Below, piece by piece: positions 32,295 through 41,846 of a stretch of DNA of 64,000 bases (its first letter is position 1; each line of letters starts with the position of its first letter). A model generated the notes under the pieces. It made no database searches, had not been told where the DNA came from, and worked only from the letters and a program-made list of their open reading frames with translations. Position numbers and translations under genes: made by a program. The stretch is from Glycomyces paridis (GTDB lineage Bacteria; Actinomycetota; Actinomycetes; Mycobacteriales; Micromonosporaceae), in assembly GCF_004912155.1 (NCBI RefSeq), contig NZ_STGX01000013.1, forward strand, positions 1 through 64,000, read 5' to 3'.

Positions 32295-34277
32295 CTACCA
32301 GGAGCGGGGTCGATCGTCCCATTCGCCCCAGCCGCGGCGGTCGGTGCGCTTGGAGTCGGGGTCCTCGCCCTCGCGGTTCGGCTCGCTCCCGTAGGGGGCG
32401 GCCGGGGGCTGGGACTGGTCGCCGTACTGCGGCATGGCGCGGGTCGCCCCGAACTCGCCGGTGGGCGGCGGCGCGGGCTGCTCGGGCGGCGCGTACGGGT
32501 CGCGGCGCATCGACTGGCTCGGGTACGGGTCGCCCTGCGGCGCGGGAGGCGCCGAGTGCGAGCCGAAGCCGCTCGCGGGCTGGCCGCCCTGTGGGCTGTA
32601 GCTCTGCGAGCCGGGGCCGTACTGGGGCGCGCTGGGCTGGCCGCCGTGCGCGCCGTAGCGCGGCTCGGAGGGCCCGCCGGGCGCGTTCGCCGGGTTGTGC
32701 GGGTCGAACATCGAGCCGGTCGCCGGCGGCGGGGTCGGCGCGGGGTGCGGCCGCGTGCCGGCCGGGTCGGCGCCGTACGGGCTCGGCCCTGGGTGGGGCC
32801 GGGTCGCGCCGGGGTCGGAGTACGGGTGCTGCGGCGCCGAGGGGCCCGGGTGCGGGCGAGTGGCGCCGGGGTCGGCGTACGGGCTCGCCGGGGGCGCGGC
32901 GGGCGGCGGGCCGCTCAGGTTCGCCTGCGGCATGATCTGCGTCGCGTCGCCGCCGGGGCCGCCGGGCTGCTTGACGACCGGGAGGATCGTCGTCCCGTCC
33001 GGGCCGATCGGCGGGGCGGGCGGCGGGGGCGGGGCGCCGAAGCCGGACTGCGGCATGACCTGCGTCGAGTCGGCGCCGCCGTAGGCCGGGCCGAACTGGG
33101 TCGCGGCGGCGGGGCCGCCGTCGCCGACGAGGCCGCCGGGGTGGAGCATGGTCGGCGCCTCGGAGCCGGGCGCGGGGCCGGCCTGGTAGACGCCGGGCGC
33201 GCCGACCTGGGCCGCGGTGGGCTTGTGGTCGGGCGGGCCGTCAGGAGTGAAGCTCTCGGCCTCGTCGTCCTTGTCGTCCTTGCCGCCGCGCAGCAGGAAC
33301 ACGATGCCGACGACGCCGCCGACGACGAGCAGGCCGCCGATGACGATGAGGAAGACAAGGGTGCCGGAGATGCCGTCCTTCTCCTCTTCCTCCTCCTTCG
33401 GCGGGGCCGCCTCGGTGGTGGCCGCCTCGCTCGTGGCCGCCTCGGTGGTCTCCTCCTCCTTGGCGACCTGTTTGAGCGTCATGTTGGAGTTGAAGGTCTG
33501 GTTCCCCGAGACGCTGATGTTCTGGCTGGCCTCTTCAAAGCCCTCCTTGGTGACCGTGAGCACCAGGTCGCCGGGCGCGATGGGGTTGCCGGCGCCGCCC
33601 TCGAACCTGAAGGTGCCGTCGGAGCCGGTGGTCGTCTCGTGGTCGGTGCCCTCGGCGTCGGTGAGGACGACCTTGGCGCCCTCGACGGGCTCGGCGTCGG
33701 AGGTGACGGTCCCGGTGATCGTGGAGGTGGTCTGGGTGGAGGCGTGGCCGACGACGGTGACGGATGTGGATTGATCCGCGCCACCCGAGTATTTGACCTT
33801 GAACTCTCCGACCTTCTGTTCCCCTTCGGGTAGGTCGGATTCGGTCATCGGCGTGACGGTAAAGCTGAAGGTGCGGGTCTGTCCGGAAGGAACCAACCCA
33901 CATCCGAAGGAGGCATCCCCCGTTACCGCGCAGCCGCTGGAGCCATCGTCGACCGCGTTCACATACGCGAAGTTGTCGAGCTGCTTGAGCACGCCTTCAA
34001 CATTCAGGTCCTTGCCAGCCGGGTCGGCGTGGTTCGCCGTGACAGACACGGAAATGGTCACCGGTGCGCCACCGATGTCAATCCACGGATTCTGCGTGTT
34101 GATCACAGCACCGAACTGGTCCTGCGCCAGCGCCGCCTGCGGGAACGCGAGGACGCCGAGTGCGACGCCGATCGCGGCGGCGAGGCCGGCCAGGCGCGCG
34201 CGCCCGCCACCCCCTCGCCTGCGAGAGGACCCCGGGACGTTAGTCTGGGTCCCGCTCGGTTCGGCCGCTACGGTCAT
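32295..34277 (-). CDS. Exported single-pass membrane protein, Pro-rich tail
   Basis: A 660-aa envelope protein. Residues of about 30-51 form a signal peptide ending ALAQ. The outer part has a CARDB-like beta domain (residues about 55-180) and a carboxypeptidase-regulatory/CNA-B-like domain (GTVTSDAEPVEGAKVVLTDA). A Thr/Glu spacer precedes a membrane helix near residues 307-330 (LVFLIVIGGLLVVGGVVGIV), after which follows a cytoplasmic tail of about 325 residues rich in Pro, Gly, Gln and Tyr. The tail repeats TQVMPQ/TQIMPQ/TRAMPQ and GATRPHPGPS. AGGAGG precedes ATG 34277. I do not recognise a named family. The topology suggests a surface sensor or scaffold linked to intracellular partners. Confidence 0.82.
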   Translation of the reverse strand: MTVAAEPSGTQTNVPGSSRRRGGGGRARLAGLAAAIGVALGVLAFPQAALAQDQFGAVINTQNPWIDIGGAPVTISVSVTANHADPAGKDLNVEGVLKQLDNFAYVNAVDDGSSGCAVTGDASFGCGLVPSGQTRTFSFTVTPMTESDLPEGEQKVGEFKVKYSGGADQSTSVTVVGHASTQTTSTITGTVTSDAEPVEGAKVVLTDAEGTDHETTTGSDGTFRFEGGAGNPIAPGDLVLTVTKEGFEEASQNISVSGNQTFNSNMTLKQVAKEEETTEAATSEAATTEAAPPKEEEEEKDGISGTLVFLIVIGGLLVVGGVVGIVFLLRGGKDDKDDEAESFTPDGPPDHKPTAAQVGAPGVYQAGPAPGSEAPTMLHPGGLVGDGGPAAATQFGPAYGGADSTQVMPQSGFGAPPPPPAPPIGPDGTTILPVVKQPGGPGGDATQIMPQANLSGPPPAAPPASPYADPGATRPHPGPSAPQHPYSDPGATRPHPGPSPYGADPAGTRPHPAPTPPPATGSMFDPHNPANAPGGPSEPRYGAHGGQPSAPQYGPGSQSYSPQGGQPASGFGSHSAPPAPQGDPYPSQSMRRDPYAPPEQPAPPPTGEFGATRAMPQYGDQSQPPAAPYGSEPNREGEDPDSKRTDRRGWGEWDDRPRSW

Positions 34278-34522
34278 CTACATCCCCTCCTGGGCATGTG
34301 CCATCCAGCGCTCGCACGCGGCGCTTCGCCACGGGCAGGCACGACGAACCCACGGAAGCGGGCCGTCGTCGCCACTATGCCTGGTCTCAATTCGGTTACG
34401 GGACCGGGGTGCGGACGCTGCGGCGCACGGCCGCGGTTCGCGGTCGGGCGCCCGGTGCGTCCGGGCACGCCGTTCGGCGACGTGCCGTAACGGGCAGTCT
34501 AACGTGGTTCGGAGGTTTCCCC

Positions 34523-34891
34523 GTGGACGCTGTGGCCGACGCCATCGCCGCCATCGACAACGGCGAGGTCCCCGACCGGGAGACCCTCAAGGCCGCGGTC
34601 CGGGCACTCCTGGAGGTGCTCGCGGAGCGAGCGCCTGGTCACACGGTGGAGGTGCGGGTGCCGTTGTACGGTGCGGTGCAATGCGTCGAGGGCCCCCGGC
34701 ACCGCCGCGGCACGCCCCCGAACGTCATCGAGTGCGCTCCGTTGGTCTTCCTCGAACTGGCCGTCGGCCGCCGGTCCTTCGCGGACGCCGCCGCCACCGG
34801 CCGCCTCGCGGCCTCGGGCCAACGCGCCGACCTCACCGACCACCTCCCACTCGCGGGCCCCCACGGCGAACCCCTCGACGAGGACGAGTAG
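34523..34891 (+). CDS. Sterol-carrier-like small protein
   Basis: A 122-aa protein matching the actinobacterial sterol-carrier-like family that sits next to purF/purL in many genomes. Residues 30-85 (VEVRVPLYGAVQCVEGPRH, then PPNVIECAPLVFLELAVGR) give the SCP-type beta sheet. GGAGG lies seven bases before GTG 34523, which fixes the start over longer in-frame options. Its biochemical role is unknown; linkage to purine genes is a family observation. Confidence 0.8.
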   Translation: MDAVADAIAAIDNGEVPDRETLKAAVRALLEVLAERAPGHTVEVRVPLYGAVQCVEGPRHRRGTPPNVIECAPLVFLELAVGRRSFADAAATGRLAASGQRADLTDHLPLAGPHGEPLDEDE

Positions 34892-34915
34892 CCCGCTCCT
34901 CTGCCACCGCCCGCC

Positions 34916-35003
34916 GCTTCAGGCTGGCTTCAGGTTCCCCCCGCTACCTTGGAAACCGGGGGCCCTTTCCCAGCGCCGCAAGGCGTCATCGTCGTGCCCG
35001 AAA
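34916..35003 (+). repeat. Structured intergenic repeat, copy 1
   Basis: This 88-base block and the next (35034-35122) share GCTTCAGGCTGGCTTCA, a GCTAC(C/T)TTGGAAACCGGGGG core and a GTCGTG(C)CCGAAA end. The core forms a hairpin (CCCCCG with CGGGGG around the ACCTTGGAAA loop). It lies 24 bases after the stop of the sterol-carrier-like gene and before the convergent purL end. Confidence 0.75.
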
Positions 35004-35033
35004 TCCCGTCGCGTTCCGCTGCGGGAGAAACCC

Positions 35034-35122
35034 GCTTCAGGCTGGCTTCAAGTTCGTCCGGCTACTTTGGAAACCGGGGGCCCTTACCCAGAGGCGCGGC
35101 GCGTTCTCGTCGTGCGCCGAAA
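35034..35122 (+). repeat. Structured intergenic repeat, copy 2
   Basis: Second direct copy, 118 bases after the first. The central CTACTTTGGAAACC with GGGGGCCCTTA is kept and the stem bases (TCCGG with CCGGG) co-vary in part with copy 1. An adjoining 10-bp hairpin, CGCGTTCTCG (35100-35109) with CGAGAACGCG (35131-35140), follows directly. The stretch holds no gene. Confidence 0.75.
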
Positions 35123-35141
35123 CGGCTCGGCGAGAACGCGA

Positions 35142-35170
35142 ACCGCCCCGGTGCGGTGCACCGGGGCGGT
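35142..35170. terminator. purL terminator hairpin
   Basis: ACCGCCCCGGTGC and GCACCGGGGCGGT form a perfect 13-bp stem with a GGT loop, 35 bases beyond the purL stop. Confidence 0.75.
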
Positions 35171-35205
35171 CGTGTCGCTCGGTCCTGCTTCGGATCGGGC
35201 CGGGG

Positions 35206-37485
35206 CTACTCGCCCAGGCGGGCGCCGATGCGGCCCTTCCAGGCCGCTTCGAGTTCGGCGCGGCCGATGTCGAAGTGGTCCCTCAGGTGCAGGCCGTCGG
35301 TGTTCGCGTCGGTCACGCCCAGGGGCGTGATCGGCAGGCCCCGCTGCTCGCACGCGGTGCGCACGGCGAGTTCCTGGCCGCGCGGGATCACCACGAGGAC
35401 GCGCCCGGAGGACTCCGAGAACAGGTAGGTGAACGGGTCGGCGCCCTCGGGCAGGAGGATCTGCGCGCCGAGGCCGGAGTGGCAGATGGCCTCCACCATG
35501 GCCTGCGCGAGCCCGCCTTCGGAGAGGTCGTGCGCGGCCGCGAGCTGCTCGGTCCCGGCCAGGCGCGCCAGGAGCTCCGCCAGTTTCATCTCGTGGTCGA
35601 GGTCGACCTTCGGCGGGACCCCGCCGAGGTGGCCGTGCACGACGTTCGCCCACTCCGAGCCGGAGAGCTCGTCGAGGGTGGTGCCGATGAGGGCGATGGT
35701 GTCGCCGGTCTTGCCCAGCCCCAGCGGGATGCGGCGCGCGACGTCGTCGATCACGCCGAGGACGCCGAGGACGGGCGTCGGGTGGATCGCGTCGCGGCCG
35801 GTCTGGTTGTAGAACGACACGTTGCCGCCGGTCACCGGGATGCCGAGCTTCTGCGCTCCGTCGGCGATGCCGGTGACGGCCCGCTCGAACTGCCACATGA
35901 CGTGCGGGTCCTCGGGCGAGCCGAAGTTGAGGCAGTCGCTGATGGCGATCGGGGTGGCGCCGGTGACGGCGACGTTCCGGTACGCCTCGGCGAGCGAGAG
36001 CTGCGCGCCGACGTACGGGTCGAGCCGCGCGAAGCGGCCGTTGCCGTCCAGGGAGATCGCGATGCCCACGCCGGTGCGCTCGTCGAGGCGGACGACGCCC
36101 GCGTCGTGCGGCGTGGCGAGCACGGTGTTGCCGAAGACCGACGAGTCGTACTGCTCGGTGATCCAGGACTTGTCGCACAGGTTCGGGCTCGCGGCCATGT
36201 CGAGGACGGTCTGGCGGATCTCCTCGTCGGTGGCCGGGCGCGGGAGCGTCTCGGCGCGGTCGACGCTGATGAGGCCCAGGTCGTTCGGTTCGGCCAGGGG
36301 CCGGTGGTAGACCGGGCCCTCGTCGGCGAGCGACTTCGGCGGGACGTCGACGACGGTCTGGCCGTGGAAGTCGACGACGAGCCGGCCGGAGCCGGTGACC
36401 GTGCCGATCGCGGTCGCCAGGAGGCCCCAGCGGTGCGAGCGGGCGAGGACCTCTTCGGCCTTGGCGGGGTCGACGATGAGGAGCATCCGCTCCTGCGACT
36501 CCGAGGCGAGGATGTCGTGCGGCTCCATGCCCTCGGCCCGCAGGGGGACGAGTTCGAGGTCGACGTGCATGCCGCCGTCCCCGGCCGCCGCGGTCTCGCT
36601 GAGGGCGCAGGTCAGGCCTGCGCCGCCGAGGTCCTGGACGCCGACGACGAGGCCGGCGTCGAACAGTTCGAGGCACACCTCGATGAGGAGCTTCTCGGTG
36701 AACGGGTCGCCGACCTGCACCGCGGGGCGCGCGTCGTCTTCGGCGTTCTCGGAGAAGGAGGCGCTGCCGAGGACGGAGACGCCCCCGATGCCGTCGAGTC
36801 CGGTCTTGGCGCCCAGGAGGATCACGACGTTGCCGGTGCCGCTGGCCTGCATGGACTGGAGGCGCGCGCGGGGCAGGACGCCCACGGCGAGCGCGTTGAC
36901 CAGCGGGTTGCCCTGGTAGGACGGGTCGAAGTAGGTCTCGCCGCCGATGTTGGGCAGTCCGACGCAGTTGCCGTAGTGGCCGATGCCGTCGACGACGCCC
37001 GGGAGGACCCGGGCGGTGTCGGGATGGTCGATGGCGCCGAACCGCAGCGAGTCCATGACCGCGATCGGGCGGGCGCCCATGGCGATGATGTCGCGGATGA
37101 TCCCGCCGACGCCGGTCGCCGCGCCCTGCTTCGGCTCCACGAAGGACGGGTGGTTGTGCGACTCGACCTTGAAGGTGACCGCGATGTTCTCGTCGATGGC
37201 GACGACGCCCGCGTTCTCCCCGATGCCCGCGAGCAGGCGCGGGGTCTTGGGGTTCTTCTGGCCGAACTGGCGCAGGTGCACCCGGCTCGACTTGTACGAG
37301 CAGTGCTCGGACCACATGATCGAGTACATGGCGAGCTCGGACTGGGTGGGGCGGCGGCCGAGGATCTCGCGGATCCGCTGGTACTCGTCGTCCTTGAGGC
37401 CCAGTTCGGCCCACGGCTGCTTCTCGTCGGGGGTCGCGTCGGCGACACCCACGGTGTCCACGGCGACGTTGAGGTCCCGTGTCAT
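35206..37485 (-). CDS. purL: FGAM synthase large subunit
   Basis: A 759-aa short-type PurL that works with PurQ and PurS to convert FGAR to FGAM using glutamine and ATP. Visible marks are [49 protein letters not shown] and [12 protein letters not shown]. The length is right for a three-subunit enzyme. ATG 37485 overlaps the purQ stop (ATGA). The operon order purS-purQ-purL with four-base overlaps implies balanced subunit production. Confidence 0.97.
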   Translation of the reverse strand: MTRDLNVAVDTVGVADATPDEKQPWAELGLKDDEYQRIREILGRRPTQSELAMYSIMWSEHCSYKSSRVHLRQFGQKNPKTPRLLAGIGENAGVVAIDENIAVTFKVESHNHPSFVEPKQGAATGVGGIIRDIIAMGARPIAVMDSLRFGAIDHPDTARVLPGVVDGIGHYGNCVGLPNIGGETYFDPSYQGNPLVNALAVGVLPRARLQSMQASGTGNVVILLGAKTGLDGIGGVSVLGSASFSENAEDDARPAVQVGDPFTEKLLIEVCLELFDAGLVVGVQDLGGAGLTCALSETAAAGDGGMHVDLELVPLRAEGMEPHDILASESQERMLLIVDPAKAEEVLARSHRWGLLATAIGTVTGSGRLVVDFHGQTVVDVPPKSLADEGPVYHRPLAEPNDLGLISVDRAETLPRPATDEEIRQTVLDMAASPNLCDKSWITEQYDSSVFGNTVLATPHDAGVVRLDERTGVGIAISLDGNGRFARLDPYVGAQLSLAEAYRNVAVTGATPIAISDCLNFGSPEDPHVMWQFERAVTGIADGAQKLGIPVTGGNVSFYNQTGRDAIHPTPVLGVLGVIDDVARRIPLGLGKTGDTIALIGTTLDELSGSEWANVVHGHLGGVPPKVDLDHEMKLAELLARLAGTEQLAAAHDLSEGGLAQAMVEAICHSGLGAQILLPEGADPFTYLFSESSGRVLVVIPRGQELAVRTACEQRGLPITPLGVTDANTDGLHLRDHFDIGRAELEAAWKGRIGARLGE

Positions 37486-38165
37486 CGGCTCACTCCCTCG
37501 CTGAGGTGGGTCAGCACGGAGGCGACCACGCCGAGGCCGTCGGTGGACGGCCCGGTGAGCGCCTCGACGGCGTGCTCGGGGTGGGGCATGAGCCCCACGA
37601 CGTTCCCGGCCTCGTTGGTCACCCCGGCGATGTCGCGCATCGACCCGTTCGGATTGTCGAGGTAGCGGAAGACGACGCGGCCGGTGCGTTCGAGTTCGTC
37701 GAGGGTCGCCTCGTCGGCGACGTACCGGCCCTCGCCGTGCTTGGCGGGGAAGACCACTTCGGTACCGGGCTCGTAGAGCCGGGTCCAGGCGGTCCGGTCG
37801 GTCTCCACTCGCAGGCGCGCGGGCCGGTTGCGGTAGCGCAGGTGGGCGTTGCGGACCAGCGCGCCGGGCAGCAGGTGCGACTCGCACAGCACCTGGAAGC
37901 CGTTGCAGACGCCCACGACGGGCATCCCGGCGCCGGCGGCGCGCTTGATCGAGTCCATCACCTGCGAGAACCGGGCGATGGCGCCGCAGCGCAGCGCGTC
38001 GCCGTAGGAGAACCCGCCGGGGAGGAACACGGCGTCGACGCCCGCGAGGGCGGTGTCGTCGTGCCACAGGCCCACCGGCTCGGCGCCGGCCAGGTGCACC
38101 GCGCGGGCGGCGTCCCGGTCGTCGAGCGAGCCGGGGAACGTCACGATCCCGATGCGGGCGCTCAT
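37482..38165 (-). CDS. purQ: FGAM synthase glutaminase subunit
   Basis: A 227-aa class I glutamine amidotransferase. The catalytic Cys is in GVCNGFQVL, with His and Glu in [10 protein letters not shown], and [13 protein letters not shown] is diagnostic of PurQ. It supplies ammonia to PurL. It overlaps purS and purL by four bases each (ATGA). Confidence 0.97.
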   Translation of the reverse strand: MSARIGIVTFPGSLDDRDAARAVHLAGAEPVGLWHDDTALAGVDAVFLPGGFSYGDALRCGAIARFSQVMDSIKRAAGAGMPVVGVCNGFQVLCESHLLPGALVRNAHLRYRNRPARLRVETDRTAWTRLYEPGTEVVFPAKHGEGRYVADEATLDELERTGRVVFRYLDNPNGSMRDIAGVTNEAGNVVGLMPHPEHAVEALTGPSTDGLGVVASVLTHLSEGVSR

Positions 38166-38437
38166 GGGGCCCCGACCGGGCCGGTCTCGGTCGAGCCCTG
38201 CTCGATCGACACCGTGAAGTTCTCGATGACGGGGTTCGCCAGGAGCTGGTCGGCGATCACCCGCGACTGTTCTTCGATGTTCTGGGCGTGCTCGTCGAAC
38301 TCGATCTCGACGCGCTTGCCGATGCGCACCGACGCCACATCGCCTACGCCGAGGCGGGGCAGCGCCCCCAGGACGGCCTCGCCCTGGGGGTCGAGGATTT
38401 CTGACTTCAGCATCACGTCGACCACTACACGGGCCAC
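38162..38437 (-). CDS. purS: FGAM synthase small subunit
   Basis: A 91-aa PurS, the dimeric bridging subunit between PurQ and PurL. It begins [20 protein letters not shown], the usual PurS start, and AGGAG lies eight bases before GTG 38437. An in-frame ATG seven codons upstream is therefore not preferred. It is the first gene of purSQL. Confidence 0.95.
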   Translation of the reverse strand: MARVVVDVMLKSEILDPQGEAVLGALPRLGVGDVASVRIGKRVEIEFDEHAQNIEEQSRVIADQLLANPVIENFTVSIEQGSTETGPVGAP

Positions 38438-38541
38438 GGTCGCACTCCTGTCGGTCACATGGACGGGACAGGCCTAGCATATTCACGCCCCGTGACCTGG
38501 GCCAGCGCCGCGCTGCGGGGACGGTGCCAGGTCACAGCCCG

Positions 38542-39960
38542 TCAGAGGATGTCGCCGGGGCGGTAAGCGGCCGCCTCAGGGTGCGATTTCGCCGCCGAAG
38601 CCACTCTTTCGGCGACACGGTCGACCTGATCGCCTGCGGCGCCGATGAATTCACCCGTATTCGCGACGAGCGCATCCAGGCCGGCGCGGTCCATGGGGAG
38701 CCTGGGGTCGGCGGCGAGGCGGTCGAAGAGGTCGTTCTCGCGCAAGCCCTCTTCGCGCATGGCGCGGGCGACGGCGACGGCGTGTTCCTTGATGGCCTCG
38801 TGGGCGTCCTCGCGGCCCGCGCCCTGCTTGACGGCCTCCATGAGGACCTTCGTGGAGGTCAGGAAGGGGAGGGAGCGGTCGAGTTCGGCGCCGATGACGG
38901 CCGGGTAGGCCCCGAAGTTGTCGAGAATGGTGAGGAAGGTCTCATAGAGGCCGTCGACTGCGTAGAACAGGTCGGGCAGGGCGACCCGGCGGACCACCGA
39001 GCAGGACACGTCGCCCTCGTTCCACTGGTCTCCGGCGAGTTCGCCGAGCATCGCGGCGTACCCGCGGGCGACGACGGCGAGGCCGTTGACGCGCTCGGAG
39101 GAGCGGGTGTTCATCTTGTGCGGCATGGCGGACGAGCCGACCTGGCCGGGCATGAAGCCCTCGGTGGCGAGTTCGGCGCCGGCCATGAGCCGGATGGTGA
39201 GCGCGGTCGAGGAGGGCGCGGCGACGGCCTGCACGAGCGCGGAGCCGACCTCGTAGTCGAGCGAGCGCGGGTAGACCTGGCCGACGGAGTCGAAGACGCG
39301 CTCGAAGCCGAGGTGGGCGGCGACGCGGCGTTCGAGTTCGGCGAGCTTGGCGGTGTCGCCGTCGAAGAGGTCGAGCATGTCCTGGGCGGTGCCGACGGGG
39401 CCCTTGATGCCGCGCAGCGGGTAGCGGCGCAGCAGGTCCTCGATGCGGTCGTAGGCGGCCAGGAGCTCCTCGGCCCAGGTCGCGAAGCGCTTCCCGAGGG
39501 TGGTGGCCTGGGCGGGGACGTTGTGGCTGCGGCCGGTCATGACGAGGTCGCGGTACTGCTCGGCGCGGGCGGCGAGGCGCACGAGCGCGGACACGATCCG
39601 GTCGCGGACGAGTTCGAGGGACTGCCTGACCTGCATCTGCTCGACGTTCTCGGTGAGGTCGCGGCTGGTCATGCCCTTGTGGACGTGCTGGTGGCCGGCG
39701 AGGTCGGAGAACTCCTCGATGCGGGCCTTGACGTCGTGCTTGGTGACGCGCTCGCGCTCCGCGATCGAGGCGAGGTCGACCTGGTCGACGACGCGTTCGT
39801 AGGCGTCGACGACGCCTTCGGGGACGGTGACGCCGAGCTCGTGCTGGGCCTTGAGGACCGCGATCCACAGGCGGCGCTCGGCCTTGATCTTCCCGACGGG
39901 GTCCCAGATGTCGCGGATCTGGGCGGAGGCGTAACGCTCGGCGAGCACATTGGCAGTCAC
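38542..39960 (-). CDS. purB: Adenylosuccinate lyase
   Basis: A 472-aa PurB, which removes fumarate from SAICAR and adenylosuccinate. The fumarase/aspartase-superfamily signature GSSAMPHKMN is clear, as are TGRSHNVPAQ and the early HKGMTSRDL with its active-site residues. The start is uncertain. GTG 39960 lies seven bases after a CATGAT -10 candidate and begins VTANVLAERYASA as relatives do. ATG 39972 is the alternative. Transcribed separately from purSQL, 104 bases away. Confidence 0.95.
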   Translation of the reverse strand: MTANVLAERYASAQIRDIWDPVGKIKAERRLWIAVLKAQHELGVTVPEGVVDAYERVVDQVDLASIAERERVTKHDVKARIEEFSDLAGHQHVHKGMTSRDLTENVEQMQVRQSLELVRDRIVSALVRLAARAEQYRDLVMTGRSHNVPAQATTLGKRFATWAEELLAAYDRIEDLLRRYPLRGIKGPVGTAQDMLDLFDGDTAKLAELERRVAAHLGFERVFDSVGQVYPRSLDYEVGSALVQAVAAPSSTALTIRLMAGAELATEGFMPGQVGSSAMPHKMNTRSSERVNGLAVVARGYAAMLGELAGDQWNEGDVSCSVVRRVALPDLFYAVDGLYETFLTILDNFGAYPAVIGAELDRSLPFLTSTKVLMEAVKQGAGREDAHEAIKEHAVAVARAMREEGLRENDLFDRLAADPRLPMDRAGLDALVANTGEFIGAAGDQVDRVAERVASAAKSHPEAAAYRPGDIL

Positions 39961-40181
39961 GCGCCCAATCATGGCACTACACGCGCCCGGGCCCGCAGGG
40001 TCGGCGCCCGACGGTGACCTGCGAGGCGGCGGGAGGTGTGATCTGCGCCCGCTCGCTCCGGAGCGCCCTCCCATCCCTTCGAGAGTTCGGTCAGGCCCGC
40101 GCCCGCCAGGAGCGCCCTGGTCGCAGCGGCGGGTGACGAGCGACGGCAAATCCTGGGACCGCTGTCGTAGGGGCGGCGCCG

Positions 40182-40238
40182 ACCCGCCCTGTAAGGGTGG
40201 GTCACGGTTAGAGACCATCCCTATCCCCCACCCACCCT
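40182..40238. promoter_or_regulatory. Mutually exclusive hairpins between purB and purD
   Basis: AGGGTGGGT (40194-40202) can pair either with ACCCGCCCT just before it (40182-40190, one G-T pair, three-base loop) or perfectly with ACCCACCCT after it (40230-40238). They lie in the 455-base divergent gap 39961-40415, which has no convincing gene. If purB and purD are leaderless, this lies outside both mRNAs and could belong to a separate small RNA or act at the DNA level. Confidence 0.45.
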
Positions 40239-40403
40239 GGGGACCGTAGCGCCCACGATGCCGCCGAGGTCCGACAAGAACCCGGTCCCGCGCGCCTCAT
40301 GTCACCCGAAAGAGGGAGGCCGGGCCCGCGGCGCGCGCCCGCGGGCGGTCCCGAGTGCCGGGAACCACTCGGCGTGGCGGTTAACCTGCACGTATCCGCA
40401 CCG

Positions 40404-40409
40404 TAAACT
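40404..40409 (+). promoter_or_regulatory. Leaderless -10 box of purD
   Basis: TAAACT ends exactly six bases before the purD GTG at 40416, so purD mRNA should begin at its start codon. Confidence 0.65.
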
Positions 40410-40415
40410 GGCGGG

Positions 40416-41636
40416 GTGCGAGTACTCCTGATCGGCTCCGGCGGCCGCGAGCACGCCCTCGCGGCGGCCCTGGCCGAGGACGAATCCGTCACCAAGCTCA
40501 TCTGCGCCCCGGGCAACCCCGGTATGGCCTCGCTGGGCGAGTGCGTCCCGGTGAACCAGACCGACCCGGCCGCCGTCGCCTCGCTGGCGGTGACCGCCGC
40601 GGCCGACCTCGTCATCGTCGGCCCCGAGGCGCCGCTCGTCGCGGGCGTCGCCGACGCGGTCCGCGCGAAGGGTATTCCGGTCTACGGGCCCAGCGGCGCG
40701 GCCGCCCGAATTGAGGGCTCGAAGGCCTTCGCGAAAGAGATCATGGCCGCCGCGGGCGTGCCGACCGCCGCCGCCCGGGTCTGCAAGACCCGCGAGGAGG
40801 CAGAGGCCGCGCTCGACGAGTTCGGCGCCCCTTACGTCGTCAAGGACGACGGCCTCGCCGCAGGCAAGGGCGTCGTCGTCACCGAGGACCGCGAGCAGGC
40901 CCTGGCCCACGCACTCGAATGCGAACGGGTCGTCATCGAGGAGTACCTCGACGGCCCCGAGGTCTCGCTGTTCGTCATCAGCGACGGCACCACCGCGAGG
41001 GCGATGCTGCCCGCGCAGGACTTCAAGCGCATCGGCGACGGCGGCACCGGCCCGAACACCGGCGGCATGGGCGCCTACACGCCGCTGCCGTGGGCCCCGG
41101 ACGACCTGGTCGCCGAGGTCATGGAGCGCGTCGCGGAGCCGACCCTGGCCGAGCTGGCCGGGCGCGGCATCCCGTTCGTCGGCACCCTGTACTGCGGCCT
41201 GGCACTGACCTCCAAGGGCCTCAAGGTGGTCGAGTTCAACGCCCGCTTCGGCGACCCGGAGATCCAGGCGGTGCTCGCGCTCCTGGAGACCCCGCTCGGC
41301 GGGCTCCTGCACGCCGCCGCGACCGGGAAGCTCGACTCGGTCGGCTCCCTGTGGTGGCGCGAGGGCGCGGCGGTGTGCGTCGTGGTCTCGAACGAGGGCT
41401 ACCCGGGCGACACCGTCACCGGCCGCCCGCTGTACGGCGCGGACGCCGACGGCGTCCTCCACGCGGGCACCGCGATCGACGCCTCGGGCCAGCTCATCGC
41501 CACCGGCGGCCGGGTCCTCGGCTGCGTGGGCACCGGCAAGTCCGTGGCCCAGGCCCGCCAGGAGGCCTATGCGATCACCGAGGGCGTCAAGCTCGAAGGC
41601 GGCTACTACCGCACGGACATCGCCGCGAACCTCTAA
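40416..41636 (+). CDS. purD: Phosphoribosylamine-glycine ligase
   Basis: A 406-aa GAR synthetase, an ATP-grasp enzyme joining glycine to phosphoribosylamine. LLIGSGGREHALA, IVGPEAPL, VVKDDGLAAGKGV and the GARS signature RFGDPE are all present and full length. The GTG start follows the leaderless -10 box. A long terminator hairpin comes 15 bases after the stop. Confidence 0.97.
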   Translation: MRVLLIGSGGREHALAAALAEDESVTKLICAPGNPGMASLGECVPVNQTDPAAVASLAVTAAADLVIVGPEAPLVAGVADAVRAKGIPVYGPSGAAARIEGSKAFAKEIMAAAGVPTAAARVCKTREEAEAALDEFGAPYVVKDDGLAAGKGVVVTEDREQALAHALECERVVIEEYLDGPEVSLFVISDGTTARAMLPAQDFKRIGDGGTGPNTGGMGAYTPLPWAPDDLVAEVMERVAEPTLAELAGRGIPFVGTLYCGLALTSKGLKVVEFNARFGDPEIQAVLALLETPLGGLLHAAATGKLDSVGSLWWREGAAVCVVVSNEGYPGDTVTGRPLYGADADGVLHAGTAIDASGQLIATGGRVLGCVGTGKSVAQARQEAYAITEGVKLEGGYYRTDIAANL

Positions 41637-41651
41637 GCGACACAAGCAGAA

Positions 41652-41686
41652 CGCGAGGCCGCGCCCCGTCGGGGCGCGGCCTCGCG
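41652..41686. terminator. purD terminator hairpin
   Basis: A perfect 16-bp inverted repeat (41652-41667 with 41671-41686, loop GTC) follows purD and separates it from the convergent arcA side. It lacks a T-run. Confidence 0.8.
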
Positions 41687-41691
41687 GCGTG

Positions 41692-41840
41692 TCAGCGGCC
41701 GATCCTCCGGCGCAGGTCGTTGAGGTAATGGTTGCCGTGCAACTGCGGATGCGCCTCGTACAGCAGGGCGAACGCGCCGGCCACGATCTGCTCGACCAGG
41801 TCGGCGAACTCGATCTCGGAGAGGCGGCCCCTGCGGGCCG
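41692..41840 (-). pseudogene. Orphan coding remnant after arcA, no start codon
   Basis: On the minus strand this frame reads LSEIEFADLVEQIVAGAF followed by LLYEAHPQLHGNHYLNDL and a TGA at 41692, with nearly every codon ending in G or C. That is typical of real genes here. No ATG, GTG or TTG start is available after the arcA stop, and a terminator hairpin sits across its beginning. It is probably the 3' remnant of a decayed gene or a short frame using a non-standard start. Confidence 0.35.
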
Positions 41841-41846
41841 CTCTCC
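41818..41846. terminator. arcA terminator hairpin
   Basis: GGAGAG-G-CGGCCC pairs with GGGCCG-CTCTCC (12 pairs, one bulged G, loop CTGC) immediately after the arcA stop. Confidence 0.6.

Noticed and set aside
39961-40415. Known housekeeping RNA (RNase P, tmRNA, SRP RNA) in the purB-purD gap
   Set aside because: None of the universally conserved sequence elements of these RNAs is visible.
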